Assembly (NCBI GenBank): GCA_026122225.1
Contig: JANEZZ010000520.1
Span: 2,170,001 to 2,234,000, forward strand
Direction: 5' to 3'
From: Heloderma charlesbogerti
Lineage: Eukaryota > Chordata > Lepidosauria > Squamata > Helodermatidae
Length of the DNA: 64,000 nucleotides
The position numbers and the translations under genes are program-made. Positions 49,078-60,844 of this stretch are shown here, one piece after another. The first letter of the stretch is position 1, and every line of letters begins with the position of its first letter. The notes beneath the pieces are model-generated. The model had not been told where the DNA came from and did not search any database. It saw only the letters and a program-made list of their open reading frames with translations.

Positions 49078-50711
49078 AAGGCTACGGAATAGCCTTGTAG
49101 AGGATATGCCTTTAAGTACATCTCCCCTGGCTTTCAGGAAGGGCTGTACAACATCTCTCTTTGGGAGGGGTTTCTGGGGGCAGTAAAAGGGAAGTTGCCT
49201 GCCTCACGTGTGGTCTGCTAGGTAAAATATGTTGTGTTTGGGATCAGTCTAAATTACCTTCCAGGGATTCCCTTACAGTCCAGTGCCTCTGACTGCAAAG
49301 AGAATCAGGATCCCTCCCAAATCTGTAATGCTTGACTCAGTAAGATTTCAGTAAGTAGTTCTATCAGTCACGTAACAATAGGCTGTGATTTCATTTCCAC
49401 TGTGAGTTTTATGCCTTATATAAATGGTCTCATATATGGCTTACATAACTGTCTCATTATTAATCTTTGAAAGCCACCCTGAGAGCTTTTTTTGGCTGAA
49501 GAGTGGGGTAAAATACAGTGTAAAAAAAATGTGTGTGCTCTTTTAGTTGATGTGATTTTAGAATAGTGGTGTGGAGAGGCAGGATACAAACATTTTAAAG
49601 AAGCGAACAGAATGGCCATTGGAAAGCAGATCGTCAGTGGCACATACATTGCATGAAATAAAACACGAATTGTGTGCAGTAACAAAATCAACAACAACAT
49701 GCCCATGGATTTTTTAGGGGAGCTGGATTACTCCATAAATGTGCTTTGAGGATTTCCTCAGTTTAAGCATTCTTTTAATAGAACATCAAGTCAGCAGGAA
49801 GAGGAGGTGGCACCATGCTTGTGTTGTTTTCCCTGAAGAGAGAGTTTTTGTTGAAAAATAAAAGGAAAATGCTCTCCTCTGGTGCAGTGACAGGATGGTG
49901 GTAGCAGGTTGTGGCGGCAGGGGAAAACAGCAAGGAGAGACTCTTTTAAATTGGGGAGATCATTATCTCAGCTATGCAGGAATCTTTTATTGCACAGAAT
50001 GTGCTCCTTGGTGCTCAGAAGTGCCTTACTCTCAAAAAGGCTTTTTGTTTGCAATAGGAGGGATTTGAAAAAGGAGAGACTGAGAACTGCCAGCCCTAAT
50101 GGCCTTTGGGGGTGTGAATAGGAAACCGCAATGATGTTAAGGGCGATGTGCTTCCCTCACGGCAAATCGGGGCTGGTTAAATTGCCTGCTAGCTCAATGG
50201 TCCTGTGTAATTGTATGGTTAACTGTGTGTTGGGGACCTGCCATCCCTGCTATTTGTGTGAATTTAGTTCATTTCAGAGAATAATTTCCCCACCTCCACC
50301 TCCGAAACTATTCCTTTGGATTCCGTGGATACTTCCATCTTTTCTTTTCTTTTTGGCTTATTACTCCATTCTACAGTAAGTCACAAGATCCCACCAATGT
50401 ATCCTTTGCTTCTCATGATGACATGGCTTTTAAAGAGCAGTTACACTTCGCTAAATACTCAGTAACTTGGCCTGCTTCCAAGAAAGAAATGAACAGAACC
50501 GAATTCACTGCCTTTCATAGCGCTGTTGTCTGAGAGCACAGAGTTGCAATAGCACAGCTGACAGCCACACACAGCATCAGGGGATGCTTAGAAATGCTGG
50601 CAAGACCACGCCCTGTTCAATCTCTTCCATAAAGAATTGGACTCTTTTTACCAAGAGGCTCAGCCATGATGACTTTCACACATGCATTTTGTTGGCATTA
50701 TCCTAACCAGG
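49078..50711. other. No gene recognised
   Basis: Mostly unique-looking. 49460-49525 (GAAAGCCACCCTGAGAGC, then GAAGAGTGGGGTAAAATACA G) looks like a worn retroposon 3' end. No coding signal. Confidence 0.3.
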
Positions 50712-50945
50712 GACGGTCCTACCGTTAGGTAGAGTGAAGCGGCCGCCTCAGGCAGTAGCTGATGGGGGCGGCAGCAGCTCCTGGCTGTTTCTCTGTTGGA
50801 AGACAGAGCTGCGTGTTCCAGTGGTGTAGCGGAGGCAGGGCTCACAGAGATGAAATGCTTGCACTTTTTTATTAGCAGGGATGATGATGTCACCTGCCAC
50901 TCCCTCGAGTTCCCTGCTCCCTCCAAGCTTAGCTGAAATCCTCAC
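50712..50945 (-). repeat. Repeat B/C composite, copy 2
   Basis: The complement of 50870-50945 (GTGAGGATTTCAGCTAAGCT TGGAGGGAGCAGG) matches repeat C at 33166, and 50725-50765 matches repeat B at 1335. This copy shows that B and C are neighbouring parts of one longer dispersed element. Confidence 0.5.
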
Positions 50946-51055
50946 AGTAGCTCTATGGGGTGGGGAATGAATTTTCCCAATAACAATATATTGTTCCCTG
51001 TTGTAGTATGAAGTATTTTCCTAATGAATGGCCAGTTAAGCTATAAAAAAGACCT

Positions 51056-51168
51056 GGGGTGAATCTACACATAGCAGTTATATCGTTATCACAACTATTG
51101 GTGCCCATTGGTGTCAAGTGTGCCAATAGTTATGATAATGGTATAACTGCTATGTGTAGATTCAGCCC
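51056..51168. repeat. Near-perfect palindromic MITE
   Basis: Left arm GGGGTGAATCTACACATAGC AGTTATATCGTTATCACAAC; right arm GTTATGATAATGGTATAACT GCTATGTGTAGATTCAGCCC. About 50-bp arms with a loop near 51106-51116. High arm identity suggests a fairly recent insertion. It would form a stable hairpin. Confidence 0.7.
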
Positions 51169-51299
51169 TGCTCCTGGTGGAGATGAAAACTGCTAGACGT
51201 GGTTTGCCGATATGGAGCAGCACAAATGCCTGAATATTTGGACTCTCCTTGGGGGAGGGGCTACGGGGACTGTCATGATGAGCCCCTGCAATTCAAAAT

Positions 51300-51520
51300 T
51301 GACCACTACACCACCAGTATGTTCCATGCCCTGCGCCCCTAAGCAAGCCTGCTGCCCTCAGGTGAGGTGGAGGATGTTGTCACCAGTTTTGAACTAAGGT
51401 TCAAGCTACCAGTCTGGTCAGCTTCTGTAGGCAGAATGGGTGTGCCATCTTGTCCCTGGCTTTAGGCAGCAAAATGTCTTGGGCCAGGCCTGATCTTAAG
51501 AACTTGTTTACTTGGTGTTA
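51300..51520 (+). repeat. Repeat A, copy 2
   Basis: Matches 1665-1905 in the same orientation, including GCAGCAAAATGTCTTGGGCC. It lies 350 bp from the B/C copy, so A may belong to the same long element. Confidence 0.45.
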
Positions 51521-52734
51521 TTGATCTGGAAGGCTGCATAGGGGAATGCAGTGAAAGGGTCCTGATGGTAGTACTCTACTGTAACAAAAGTAATAGGATT
51601 TCCAGAGGGCAGTCATATTACTCTATTGCTGCAAAACCAAGGAAGAGCAGGATTGGGTGGAGCCCCCTGGCAAAGGGCCACCCATTAGGTCTGCTTAGTT
51701 GCCAAAGAGTGAAGGAAGGAAGCAAGAGTGCATGAAGAAGGAAACACCCCAGGGCCCTCTCACTTGCTGCAGGGCTCAGCTCCTCCCTATAATGCTCCTG
51801 GTCCTACATCTTTGTCTTGTTGTCCCCTGCTCCTGGCATGTGCCTGGCAACCAGCAGCAGCGGAAGAAATATTTGCTCCGATTCCAGGCTTCCTGGGCAC
51901 TTTCTACGAAGTGATAATAGCCTCCTGGGAATCTTCATGCATCAGAGAGGACTTGGAAGAGCAGAATCTCTCCCATCATGGTTAGGTTAGAGGCCTAAGA
52001 CACCTGACAACAGCTAGTGCAGGCCACGGCTCATTTTGTTGTAAAGTTGCCACTTTTTTTTCTTTTTTAAGTCCCATCACTGCATCTCCATGCCAAGAAG
52101 ATCAGCAACTGGCATGCATCTGTAAAAACAGTACATCTGTCATGGGGGGGGGGGAAGTGCCAGCCATATTTCATTGGCAGTGGACAGCCAATACGGCAAA
52201 CCCAACAAAAATTAGTTGTCCCAACAGCCAGTTTTGTTAATTACCGCAAGTGGAAGAGCACCAGCAGTAATTAATCAAAGTTATGAGAGGGTAGTGTTCA
52301 TTGATTAAAGGGAAATTACTGAAAGAGTTTCAACTATCGGGGGCAAGTGTGTGTGTGGGGGGGGGCTGAGAAATCCACCTTCGATATTTATTCCTTTAAC
52401 ATTGGTGGCCTATTGTTCAAGTCTATTACAACATCATGAGTGGTTATGCCACCTGAGCTCATATTGATGTTTGGCAGAAACATCAGGCCATGATCATCCA
52501 TGGTGTCAGTCTTCTATTTGTTAGTGGAAAGCTGCTAAGATTTGTCCCATTGCTGCCAACTTCTACAGACATCACAACCACCTCAATGAGCATTTATGGT
52601 TATGAAGAGTGGCCTCAACCATAAAGTGGGAACCCACGCACGACTTGACCTTCTCTTCTGAAGTGCACACTATTAACCCTTATTCATGCCAGTGGAACTT
52701 GTTTCTTGACATTTACAGTTACGAAAACAGTGTC
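51521..52734. other. No gene recognised
   Basis: Short G-runs (52144-52155, 52355-52365) and unique-looking sequence. Two overlapping frames near 51699-51985 show no domain. Confidence 0.3.
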
Positions 52735-52890
52735 TGCCTCTGGATGGAGCTTGGGAAGACCTGGATTCAAATTCTGATCTCACCTGTGAGCCTTCTTGGG
52801 TAGGTTACTGTTTTCCAACCTCAATCCTCCATCATGTGAAGTGAAAACAACTCCAGCCCACCTATACGTGTATCATGAGGATGAAGACTG
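52735..52890 (+). repeat. Possible SINE fragment
   Basis: GGAAGACCTGGATTCAAATT C resembles a polymerase III B-box context, followed by TGAGCCTTCTTGGGTAGGTT AC, which recalls the SINE body 'ACCTTGGGCCAGTCAC'. Weak and old. Confidence 0.3.
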
Positions 52891-53949
52891 TAAAAGGCCA
52901 TCATGTGCCATATCAGAGGTTACTATTAATACATTTGTTGTGCTCAGCAATACCCATCTATTCACTCAAAGCCAGGGGCTGTAACTTTGGTATACACATA
53001 GACCCAGTTTCTCCTAAGTTGAGTTAGGTAAGCCATGGCTCTGTATCAGGTAAACAAAGGGGGCCATACGGCAACACGGAATGGTTCAACACATTAATAA
53101 TGGAGCTAAACTAGATGAGCACTTTCTGTGTTGACCCTGTGTTATTGATGGGGGTGAGCGTTTTAAGAAAGCATACTTTTCATTTAGGACTAGCAACACG
53201 CACGCACACTAATCTCTCTCTCGGCAGAGAGCCAGCCTAATTGGCTTTCCACTGCAAGGGAGAGGGTCCTTCAACTTGTGTCATGGTGGCAGTGGAGCAT
53301 GTTGTTACTAACGCATCTCTGCATTGTATAACTCAAGACAGATACAGAGTTTACTGTAAGGACCCAAGCCCTGTTCTTGGCTCTTAGCCGGTAGCATGCT
53401 GTAAGGTCAGGCACCACCTAGTGGTCAGATATTGGAGAGGAATTAACTGCAAAATAGAGCTTTTCATTCTCAAGTGTTCTGCTCCACATTGCCTGCGTGT
53501 TCATACAAACACAAATGTACAGTGTGCAAATGAGGACCAGCTGAATACATCTACTGCAGAAATATAATTGGGAATATAATTTTCTGCAGTAACCAAACTG
53601 CAATTTTGTGTGGCTGCATTCCCTTACCCTGTATAAAGCATTTCTTGCCGTCACCATTGCTGTGTGGTGTGATTGCACAAGTGTTCCAGGCTCCTGCTGG
53701 ATATTGTTTGTGACATCACTAGTGCTCAGTTTTACAACTTCCCTTCCCTCCCCACATCCACGTTTGCAACCCTGAACAAATAATAGGGTTAAAAGAAATT
53801 CTACAGAGGCTGCAAAGGATCTCTGTACTTGTTGCTCCTGTCTAAAGACATTTTGACATGAAATTGAATGTCAAATTAATTTGGTATTTTCCACTTCTAC
53901 CAGCTTTTCCTCCAACTACCTTAAATGAGAGCACGTCAAAAACATACTA
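52891..53949. other. No gene recognised
   Basis: The word GAGCTAAACTAGATGAGC at 53103 marks a fragment of the AGCCAAACTAGAT repeat family. The rest is unique-looking. Confidence 0.3.
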
Positions 53950-54022
53950 ACAGCACAATCCTGTATATGTCTAAGTTCAATTGGGCTTACTCACACAGAA
54001 GTGTGTGTAGGCTTCTGGCTTA
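53950..54022. mobile_element. Harbinger-like MITE fragment (CCATTGA/TCAATGG subfamily)
   Basis: CAGCACAATCCTGTATATGT CTAAGTTCAATTGGGCTTAC TC matches the left and central parts of the small palindromic family. The right end is lost. Confidence 0.4.
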
Positions 54023-54362
54023 AAGCTAGGACTCTTTGAGCTGCTGTAATTACCAAATGAATTGCATGGAAATCGCAAATTGCCCCAAATGTACGGTATC
54101 GGGTATAACAGATGGTAGACTTGGCAGTTAAAGGGGAAACATTTACATGCAGTAAGTAGATGTGGGACTTAAGCCTTCCATGAATTGCTCTGGCAAGTTT
54201 CTAAGAGATCTATGAGTAAATGAAATTAATGCAACAAGCTGTGATATCTTCAAATATCATCCCTATACTGCATGGCTACTACCCACTCTCTGGTCTCCCT
54301 CTGTCTCTCTGCAATCTCCTCACTTTCCTCTTTAGTTCAGGGGAATCTGTAATTATGTGCAC

Positions 54363-54503
54363 CAGCATTCCCCAGCCTGATACCTTCCATATATTTTTAA
54401 TTGAACTTCAATACCCATCAGCCACAGCCAGCATGGCTAATGGCCAAGGATGCTGGGAGTTGTAGTCCAAAACATCTGGAGGGTGCCACATTGTGGAAGG
54501 CTG
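54363..54503. mobile_element. hAT-like palindromic MITE
   Basis: Left end CAGCATTCCCCAGCCTGATA CC, centre CAATACCCATCAGCCACAGC against GGATGCTGGGAGTTGTAG, right end CACATTGTGGAAGGCTG. No matching flanks. Confidence 0.7.
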
Positions 54504-54647
54504 GGTTACTCCATTAGGAAGAGATGAGCAACTTTCATACTTGTATTGTATCAGTATAAAGCTAATAAACATTACAAATAAAAAATAACTGAAGGCTGTG
54601 CTCTGCCCGGCTCCAGTGCAGACATTTTGGGCCTTTCTTGATTTAGG

Positions 54648-54880
54648 GTCCTTCCAGATGGAGGGGCCTACCACTAACAATCAGAAGGCATTGTGTAGCT
54701 ATTCCATCTTTTCTTCCTCAGTGGATTTTCCACAGTAAGAAAACAGATAGAAGAAGGGGTGGGAAAACACAGGAGGGTTACGAGTGGAAGACAATGTCAC
54801 CTGGACCCCCTGCAAAATTCCACGAATGAGACAATGCAATGGCACGATAAAAGCCTCCTCTGGAAGCAGGCCTTATTTTA
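54648..54880. repeat. Possible MITE (GGTCCTTCCAGATGGAGG)
   Basis: AGGGTCCTTCCAGATGGAGG on the left resembles the complement of GCCTCCTCTGGAAGCAGGCC T on the right. The pairing extends only about 20 bp. Confidence 0.35.
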
Positions 54881-55084
54881 AAATGTTTTAGAGCCAACCC
54901 ATCCAGAGGTGGAGATCATCAAGCTGGAATGCAAGAGCTGCCATCCATAAGAAGATCTTGCATGCTAATGTGTTTCAGCCTGTGCGGCACGATGACCTGC
55001 TTCCTTGATTACTTCGAGGAGGTAATTGCATTTGAACTAAAGACTGGGTCTGGGCTGCATGAATATTGGGGAGAAGAGAACGGC

Positions 55085-55304
55085 TGACAAGGGTAGCAGT
55101 GGCTACTAGTTATGATGGCCGCATGCGACCTCCAGTATCAGAGGCAGTATGCCTTTGCTTACCAGCTGCTGGGGAACACAAGCAGGAAGGTGTTATTGCA
55201 CACATGTCCTGCTTGCGGGTCTCCCACAAGCAGCTGGTTGGCCACAGTGTGTACAGAATGCCGAGTCAAATAAGCTTTTGCTCTGATCCAGCACGGCTCT
55301 TCTT
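55085..55304 (+). repeat. CR1 LINE 3' UTR fragment
   Basis: GTGGCTACTAGTTATGATGG, TCAGAGGCAGTATGCCTTTG, CCAGCTGCTGGGGAACACAA, GTTGGCCACAGTGTGTACAG and GATCCAGCACGGCTCTTCTT follow the CR1 3' UTR as at 34920-35120. Coding sequence is absent. Confidence 0.8.
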
Positions 55305-56061
55305 CATCTCTCCTGCCCCCTGCAATATTCACCCTTTCAATGGAGATACGTTGTTACTCCTCTATTGCCTGTGTTACCACTTCAGCATTACAAAGGACAA
55401 AATACAGACACATTAGTTTTATTGGCCAGCAACATAAACTGCATTTTTAAAGCATGGTTATTGTATCAGGAAAAAACAGGAGAGCAGGCACAGACTGCTA
55501 GCTGGCATACCTGGTCCTCTCTTACCATGGCGCAATATGGTTCAGTGGAAGAGGGGAAAGAGAAAACTAGCCATACACATATACACCTCAGTAATCAAAT
55601 ACTGTTTCAAGCAATTGCAATCTGTAGTTTCCATTTTGGTTAATAATCAATTTCTCAAGGGGAAAACCCCATGTAGGTATTAGGAATCAAGGAATAATTT
55701 AGCCATTTATCCTGCAATAATTGAGATATTTGTTCTCCTATACAGTGAAGAATGGTCTAAAATCTTTCTCCTGTACAAACATTTACACATATTGATGATA
55801 GAAAGACTCCCCTTTTCACCTCCTCAGCTGCCTTCTGAACACTCCATCATCATGAAACCTCCTGAGCAAAGCCAGGAGGACACACTTCTGCTCTCATAGC
55901 CCTGTGAAGGTGCAACTTGCTATGTGGAAATTGTAGGAAGGCATGCTTGTGTTAAATGCTTGCCTGCCAGGGTCGACAAAGAGCTAAATAGGGCAATAAC
56001 TCATCTAGCATTTTTTTTAAAAAAACCAAGTATTCCATGTTCACTTCAGCTGGAAAAAAAG
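55305..56061. other. No gene or repeat recognised
   Basis: Unique-looking sequence with only short frames. Confidence 0.3.
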
Positions 56062-56172
56062 TCACATCTTTTGGCCTATAACTCCCATCAGTTCTCACCA
56101 CTGATTATGCTGGCTAGGCCTGCTGGGAGTTATAGGCCAAAACAACTGAAGGGCCACAAGTGGCCCACCCCT
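56062..56172. mobile_element. hAT-like palindromic MITE, decayed ends
   Basis: TTTGGCCTATAACTCCCATC AG pairs with GCTGGGAGTTATAGGCCAAA. The outer parts (TCACATC, GGGCCACAAGTGGCCCACCC) have diverged from the usual CAG...CTG ends. Confidence 0.6.
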
Positions 56173-59100
56173 GACTTAGACCATGTGATTTCTTTTGTTG
56201 CCAAGTCTGTGGAAGGAGGGGAAAACGGCAGGGAAGAACCTGCTATGGAGACGCAATGCAAGAACTTTATCAGAACCTACCTGGTGCCAATATACAAGCT
56301 GGCACAATATCTACTCAGTAGAGTCTCAGAGTTATCGGAAGTATATTATTGAGTGTGCGGCTGCCACTGCTGCCTTGGACATAAAGATGAGATGAGGGAA
56401 GAGAGGGAAAGCAAAATATGAGGCAGCAGTAAAATAGGTAAACCTTGGAATGCACAAGAAATATTTTGACTATGGGCTACACAGATAGAAAGAATCAGGA
56501 CATCTGCAAATGCTGGTGCACCTTTTTTTAAAGAACAAAACAAAAAACAAGGACATGTTTTATGAACATGTTTTAGTGCAGATGAACTCTTGGGAAACCT
56601 AGCAAATCCAGTAGTGGAAGTCATTGGTAGTACGAAAAGCTCCTCTGTGGAAGAGGATGTAGCACTGTGGATACAAAAGATACCATGCACTTTACATCAA
56701 GAAGTCCAATGTATTCCTTACTGCCAATTTAAAAAGACACCACGACTCTTTTTTTTTTTTAAATGAAGCACACCCAGTAAATTAATGAGAGAGGGGAACA
56801 GGAGAGCTGACTTCCGGGGCGCATTTCAGTCAGATAGGACCTGGCTGCTTAATGAGACTTTGAAGATTGATATAAAAGCTAGTAATGTATTTTCTTCCCG
56901 ACTAAATGAAGTGTCATTCTGAGAAAGGCTCTAATTCATATGAAGGGGGCCCTGCTGCATTACACAAAGTGGGGTTATTTTGACCGCATTCTAGAGGCAG
57001 GAAGCCATTTTAAGCCCTGAAGTTTGGTTCATAGACAGAGATGTATGTATATTCTAATACTTTTAATTAAGAGAACAAAAGTATGTCCTCCAATGCCTGG
57101 CTTGAAAGGCACAGCACTTCTCTCTTCATCAGAGGGACCTACTGTGCTGGTGGTTGGTCCTACTGCTGCAACACAATCAGTGGTGGCAGAAACTGCAAGT
57201 AGCCTAGTCCACCCATCTCTCAAGCCTATCCTCAAGGAGATCAGGAGACAAGATTACCCAGCAGGGAAGCAGTTGGCAGAGAAAGCTGCCCCCTTGGATG
57301 GGACAGAGCTGTCACTAGAACTTCCGCATGCCCAGAAAGGCATTTCTTCTGGGTACAGGGGGTATTTAAACCCCCAACCTGTGTATACCTCATGTATTCT
57401 TGTGGCCAGCTGTCATCCCTCAGAGAGCCAAAATCTTGATTAAAAGAGCTGAAAGGGAAAGATGTGAGGCAGTGAGCCCTTGGCAGCTTTGAGGTTCTCC
57501 TTTTCAGATTGCATGCTGGGTCTGGCTTGTAAATATTTTTAGCAGACAAAATTCTACAACTCCATTATTTTGGACCACAAAGAAATGACTGGGCGAGCAC
57601 TGGGCTTCCGCTCATTGCATTAAGGAGGAGAGCTGCTGTCTCCGGCAGAGAGGCACTGGGTGATCCAAGAATACTTTTCATTGAGCAGCAAAAGTCCTTG
57701 CGAGGTCACTTTTTCTGCACTGCCGGATAAAGGGAAGGGTGACAGGATGGAACGTGGTGGAGTCAAGCAGGTGGGTGGCATTTAAGCTCCTAGTAATGTT
57801 CAGATTTCAAACTCCTATACAAACAGCAAGTGAAGATCATTCCAAAAATCTAGAAGGCAAACAGAACATGGGTAAGTAGTAGGAAAAACATGGGAACAGT
57901 CTCTGTATCCAGGTATAATTCTCAGCACCTCCTCAGTCTGGCCCCTTGTCGTACAGTGTGGATGCAGAGGAATGAGTTTGGAAGTTCCTGCTGGCCCACA
58001 ACTTACTGGAAGGAGAAGATGACCTGAGCCATAGGGCGGTTAGTCTGAGGTAATAGGCAGGAGATGCCACAAGCAGGGGCATTTCTTCCTACAGCTGGTA
58101 AAAGCTGTTTTCCATAACAAAATAAAACAAAGGTCCTACCCGGATGCACACACTCATTGAAAAAGAGCCAGTCCTGAGTGAACTGCATTTTGCAATGACA
58201 GTTCTAAAAAGGCATGAGAAAAGGAGAAATGCACTACTCCTGGGGGTTGCCTCTCTCTGGCATTAAGAGTACAGCACATTTCATTTTTGGCTAGGAAAAA
58301 ACAAACAAAAGGAAAGGAAACCTAATCAGAATTATCTGAAATGGGATGGGAAGAGACACTTATCCGGCTATGGGAAATTACTATATTATTGTCAGAACTC
58401 CCATGATATAACAGACATTGTCAGTTCTTCTGGTATTGCTGAGAAATTGAACAGAAGAAGCTATTTAAAAAGTACCTCCTCCTAATGACGGTGTTCAGTC
58501 TGAATTATTGTTGTGGTGCATCACCACTAGAGGTTGCCCTCTGACTGTACTAGAGGCACAGATCTCTCTTTTCAAATCATTTCTTTTTATAAACAGTGCA
58601 ATAATTTTACTGTGCCATCCATACCTAGGCCTGGAAAACCCAAACGTTTAGAAGCACCCCCAACCCATTCCAGCTGGAAGATTTTTTTTTTTTTAAGTAT
58701 GTGGGTTACTGGGACTTCCATTTACATGTTTAGAGAAAATCATGAATTTAAAATGGGGGGGTAGATCCTCTCAATTTCCCAAGGAAACCTAGAATTATGA
58801 GCAGGCAACCCACATATAAAATCAGCACCAGTGCCTTCCACTGAAGCTTCTTAATCTCTCTACATTTTATAACAGGCTTGTAAACAGTTCCTTATGTGGT
58901 CACTTGTATTGAGAGGGAACCATCTCCAGGAAGGAAAGCTTTTATAAGCTGAAAGAGCCAACCTTTGAGGCCATCAATGTACCATAAAAGATTAACATAA
59001 ATGAACGCTGGCTGGCTACTAAATTCTTTTCTGGGACAGTACCTTTTGATAACTTATTTGCAGGACTAGTTTATATGGTAACAAACACTGGACCAACGTG

Positions 59101-59428
59101 GGATACATGACAACCACAAATCATGTGGATACAAAAATACCTATTCCCAAAAGAGATACACATGGGTGGGGGAACATTCCCACACGTATATAGTGCAACG
59201 TGAGATGAGGCTTAAGCTTAGGGACAGAACAACAAGGTCAGAGCTGATACCTATTTCTATGACCAGGGGACTGGCTCAGAGTACAGAAGTTAGGGAGATT
59301 TCCCAAGTTTTCCACTTTTGAGAGGAATGTGTTTGCTTGTGTTTATGTTTTTTTAACCTATGGGATCCAAATCTGTCTGTACCTAAGCAATACACTGTAG
59401 TATTGACCATAACACCAAGGGACTAGGG
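56173..59428. other. No gene recognised; longest repeat-poor stretch
   Basis: More than 3 kb with few repeat signatures apart from T-runs at 56750-56760 and 58681-58694. Frames up to 142 codons have no recognisable domain and no splice context. Parts such as 56860-57000 (TGTCATTCTGAGAAAGGCTC, AATTCATATGAAGGGGGCC) look like candidate regulatory sequence, but that cannot be shown from one genome. Confidence 0.3.
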
Positions 59429-59522
59429 CAGTCTTCGCCAACCTGGCTCCTGGCTATGCTGGCTGGGGATTATGGGAGTTGTAGTCCAACAGATCTGGAG
59501 GGTGCCAGGTTGGGTAAGGCTG
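59429..59522. mobile_element. hAT-like MITE with imperfect 8-bp duplication
   Basis: CAGTCTTCGCCAACCTGG on the left, GGTTGGGTAAGGCTG on the right. Flanks GACTAGGG (59421-59428) and GGCTAAGG (59523-59530) share six of eight bases. The left inner arm is deleted. Confidence 0.75.
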
Positions 59523-59873
59523 GGCTAAGGTATCTGAAAGGCCATCTCTTCCCATATGAGCCTTCCTGAAATTCGTGTTCATCATCAGAGGCCTTGCTAT
59601 AGGTCCCTCCTAGAGAGGTGAGGCTGATGGGCACTCAGGACTGTTGTGTAGCAGCACACCAGGTGTTGAACTCTCTCCTGGCAGGGCTTAGGATAGTCTG
59701 CTCTTTGTCCTTTGGATGGCTGGTGAAGACAACATTGTTCTGTCAAGCTTTTAACAGTCAACAGTACTCCGTTTTTATTATTAATCCCTGGTTTTATTGT
59801 TCAAAAAAGTTGTTTAGCTTTTTGCAGTTTATGTATTTCTTTCTATTTTTACATCTGTTTGAGCACTCAGTGA

Positions 59874-59899
59874 GTGAGTGTGTGTGTGTGTGTGTGTGT
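59874..59899 (+). repeat. (GT)n microsatellite
   Basis: GAGTGTGTGTGTGTGTGTGT GTGTGG; about twelve GT units. Confidence 0.9.
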
Positions 59900-60047
59900 G
59901 GCGGGGGCGTGATTCAAAAATATTCTAAATGATCACTAAATCAAGGTGGCAGCTAAGATGGTTGACACCAACTCCTATCAGCATATACTTGCCCTTGGAC
60001 CACAGTGTTCAACGACTTGTGATGACATTTTGAGGCAAAGCTAATAA

Positions 60048-60844
60048 TTAGGCCTAACACAGGTTTTTAGAAGCATAAGTTGAAAAATAACAAAAAGGCA
60101 GCCAATTGAAATTTATTTTGGGCCACACAAAATCTGTACAAATGATGTCACGAAACCAAGTGTGTTAGTTATAGAGCATTTAATTACACATTTCTACTCA
60201 TAATATAATAAAGAATGTGCGTCCCAGCTTCATGACATCCTGCATGGAAAGTCTCCAGAGGGAGAATTGTGAGGTGGCAAATTTTTAAAAGTTTAATTTT
60301 AAAAAGGCTGAGAGGCAACAATTTACCCTTGAGGTATAGTTTTTACTTGTTTGCATCCATCTTTTGCACACCCATAATTAAGTTTTTCCTTTTGCTGATT
60401 TAGATTCTATCAAAGCTTCAGGCAAATAAACAGCTAAAAATGACTTCCATAAAATGATCATGGAATCCCATTATAAACACAACTGGAAATCATAAAGAGT
60501 TCTTCCAGGGTAATATCAGGTGCTATTTCTGCAGTTTTAGACCTTTCAGTGTTGTTCTGATTACAAAATGATGCATAGATTTCCATTTTAATTGAGATGC
60601 TGTGATTTTAGCAACCATTGTATGTTTTAAAATTTCCATTTTCTCAGCATCAGTGTCACAGAAAGCTGGTTTATACACTAAACTATGCATCGTTTAATGC
60701 TCTACAACTAACACTTGTAGAGTGGTTTCATGACGTATTTTGTAGGTTTTGTGTTCTTGCCCAAAATAAATTCCAGCTGCCTGCCATTTTGAAATTTTTC
60801 AACTTAGGCTTCTAAAAACATTTGGGATAAATGTTAGGCCTAAT
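60048..60844. repeat. Long foldback element (TTAGGCCTAAC ends)
   Basis: Left arm from TTAGGCCTAACACAGG through TTAGAAGCATAAGTTGAAAA A and TTTATTTTGGGCCACACAAA; right arm is its inverse, from GTTTTGTGTTCTTGCCCAAA ATAAATTCCAGC through TTTTTCAACTTAGGCTTCTA AAAAC to GTTAGGCCTAA. The arms stay aligned for about 150-180 bp, with a 450-bp AT-rich centre. The ends contain the palindrome TTAGGCCTAA. No coding capacity; no obvious relative in the window. Confidence 0.7.

Noticed and set aside
57024..57443. 139-codon plus-strand frame as a host exon
   Set aside because: Starts in non-coding AT-rich DNA, no known motif, and no conserved splice sites could be argued from sequence alone.
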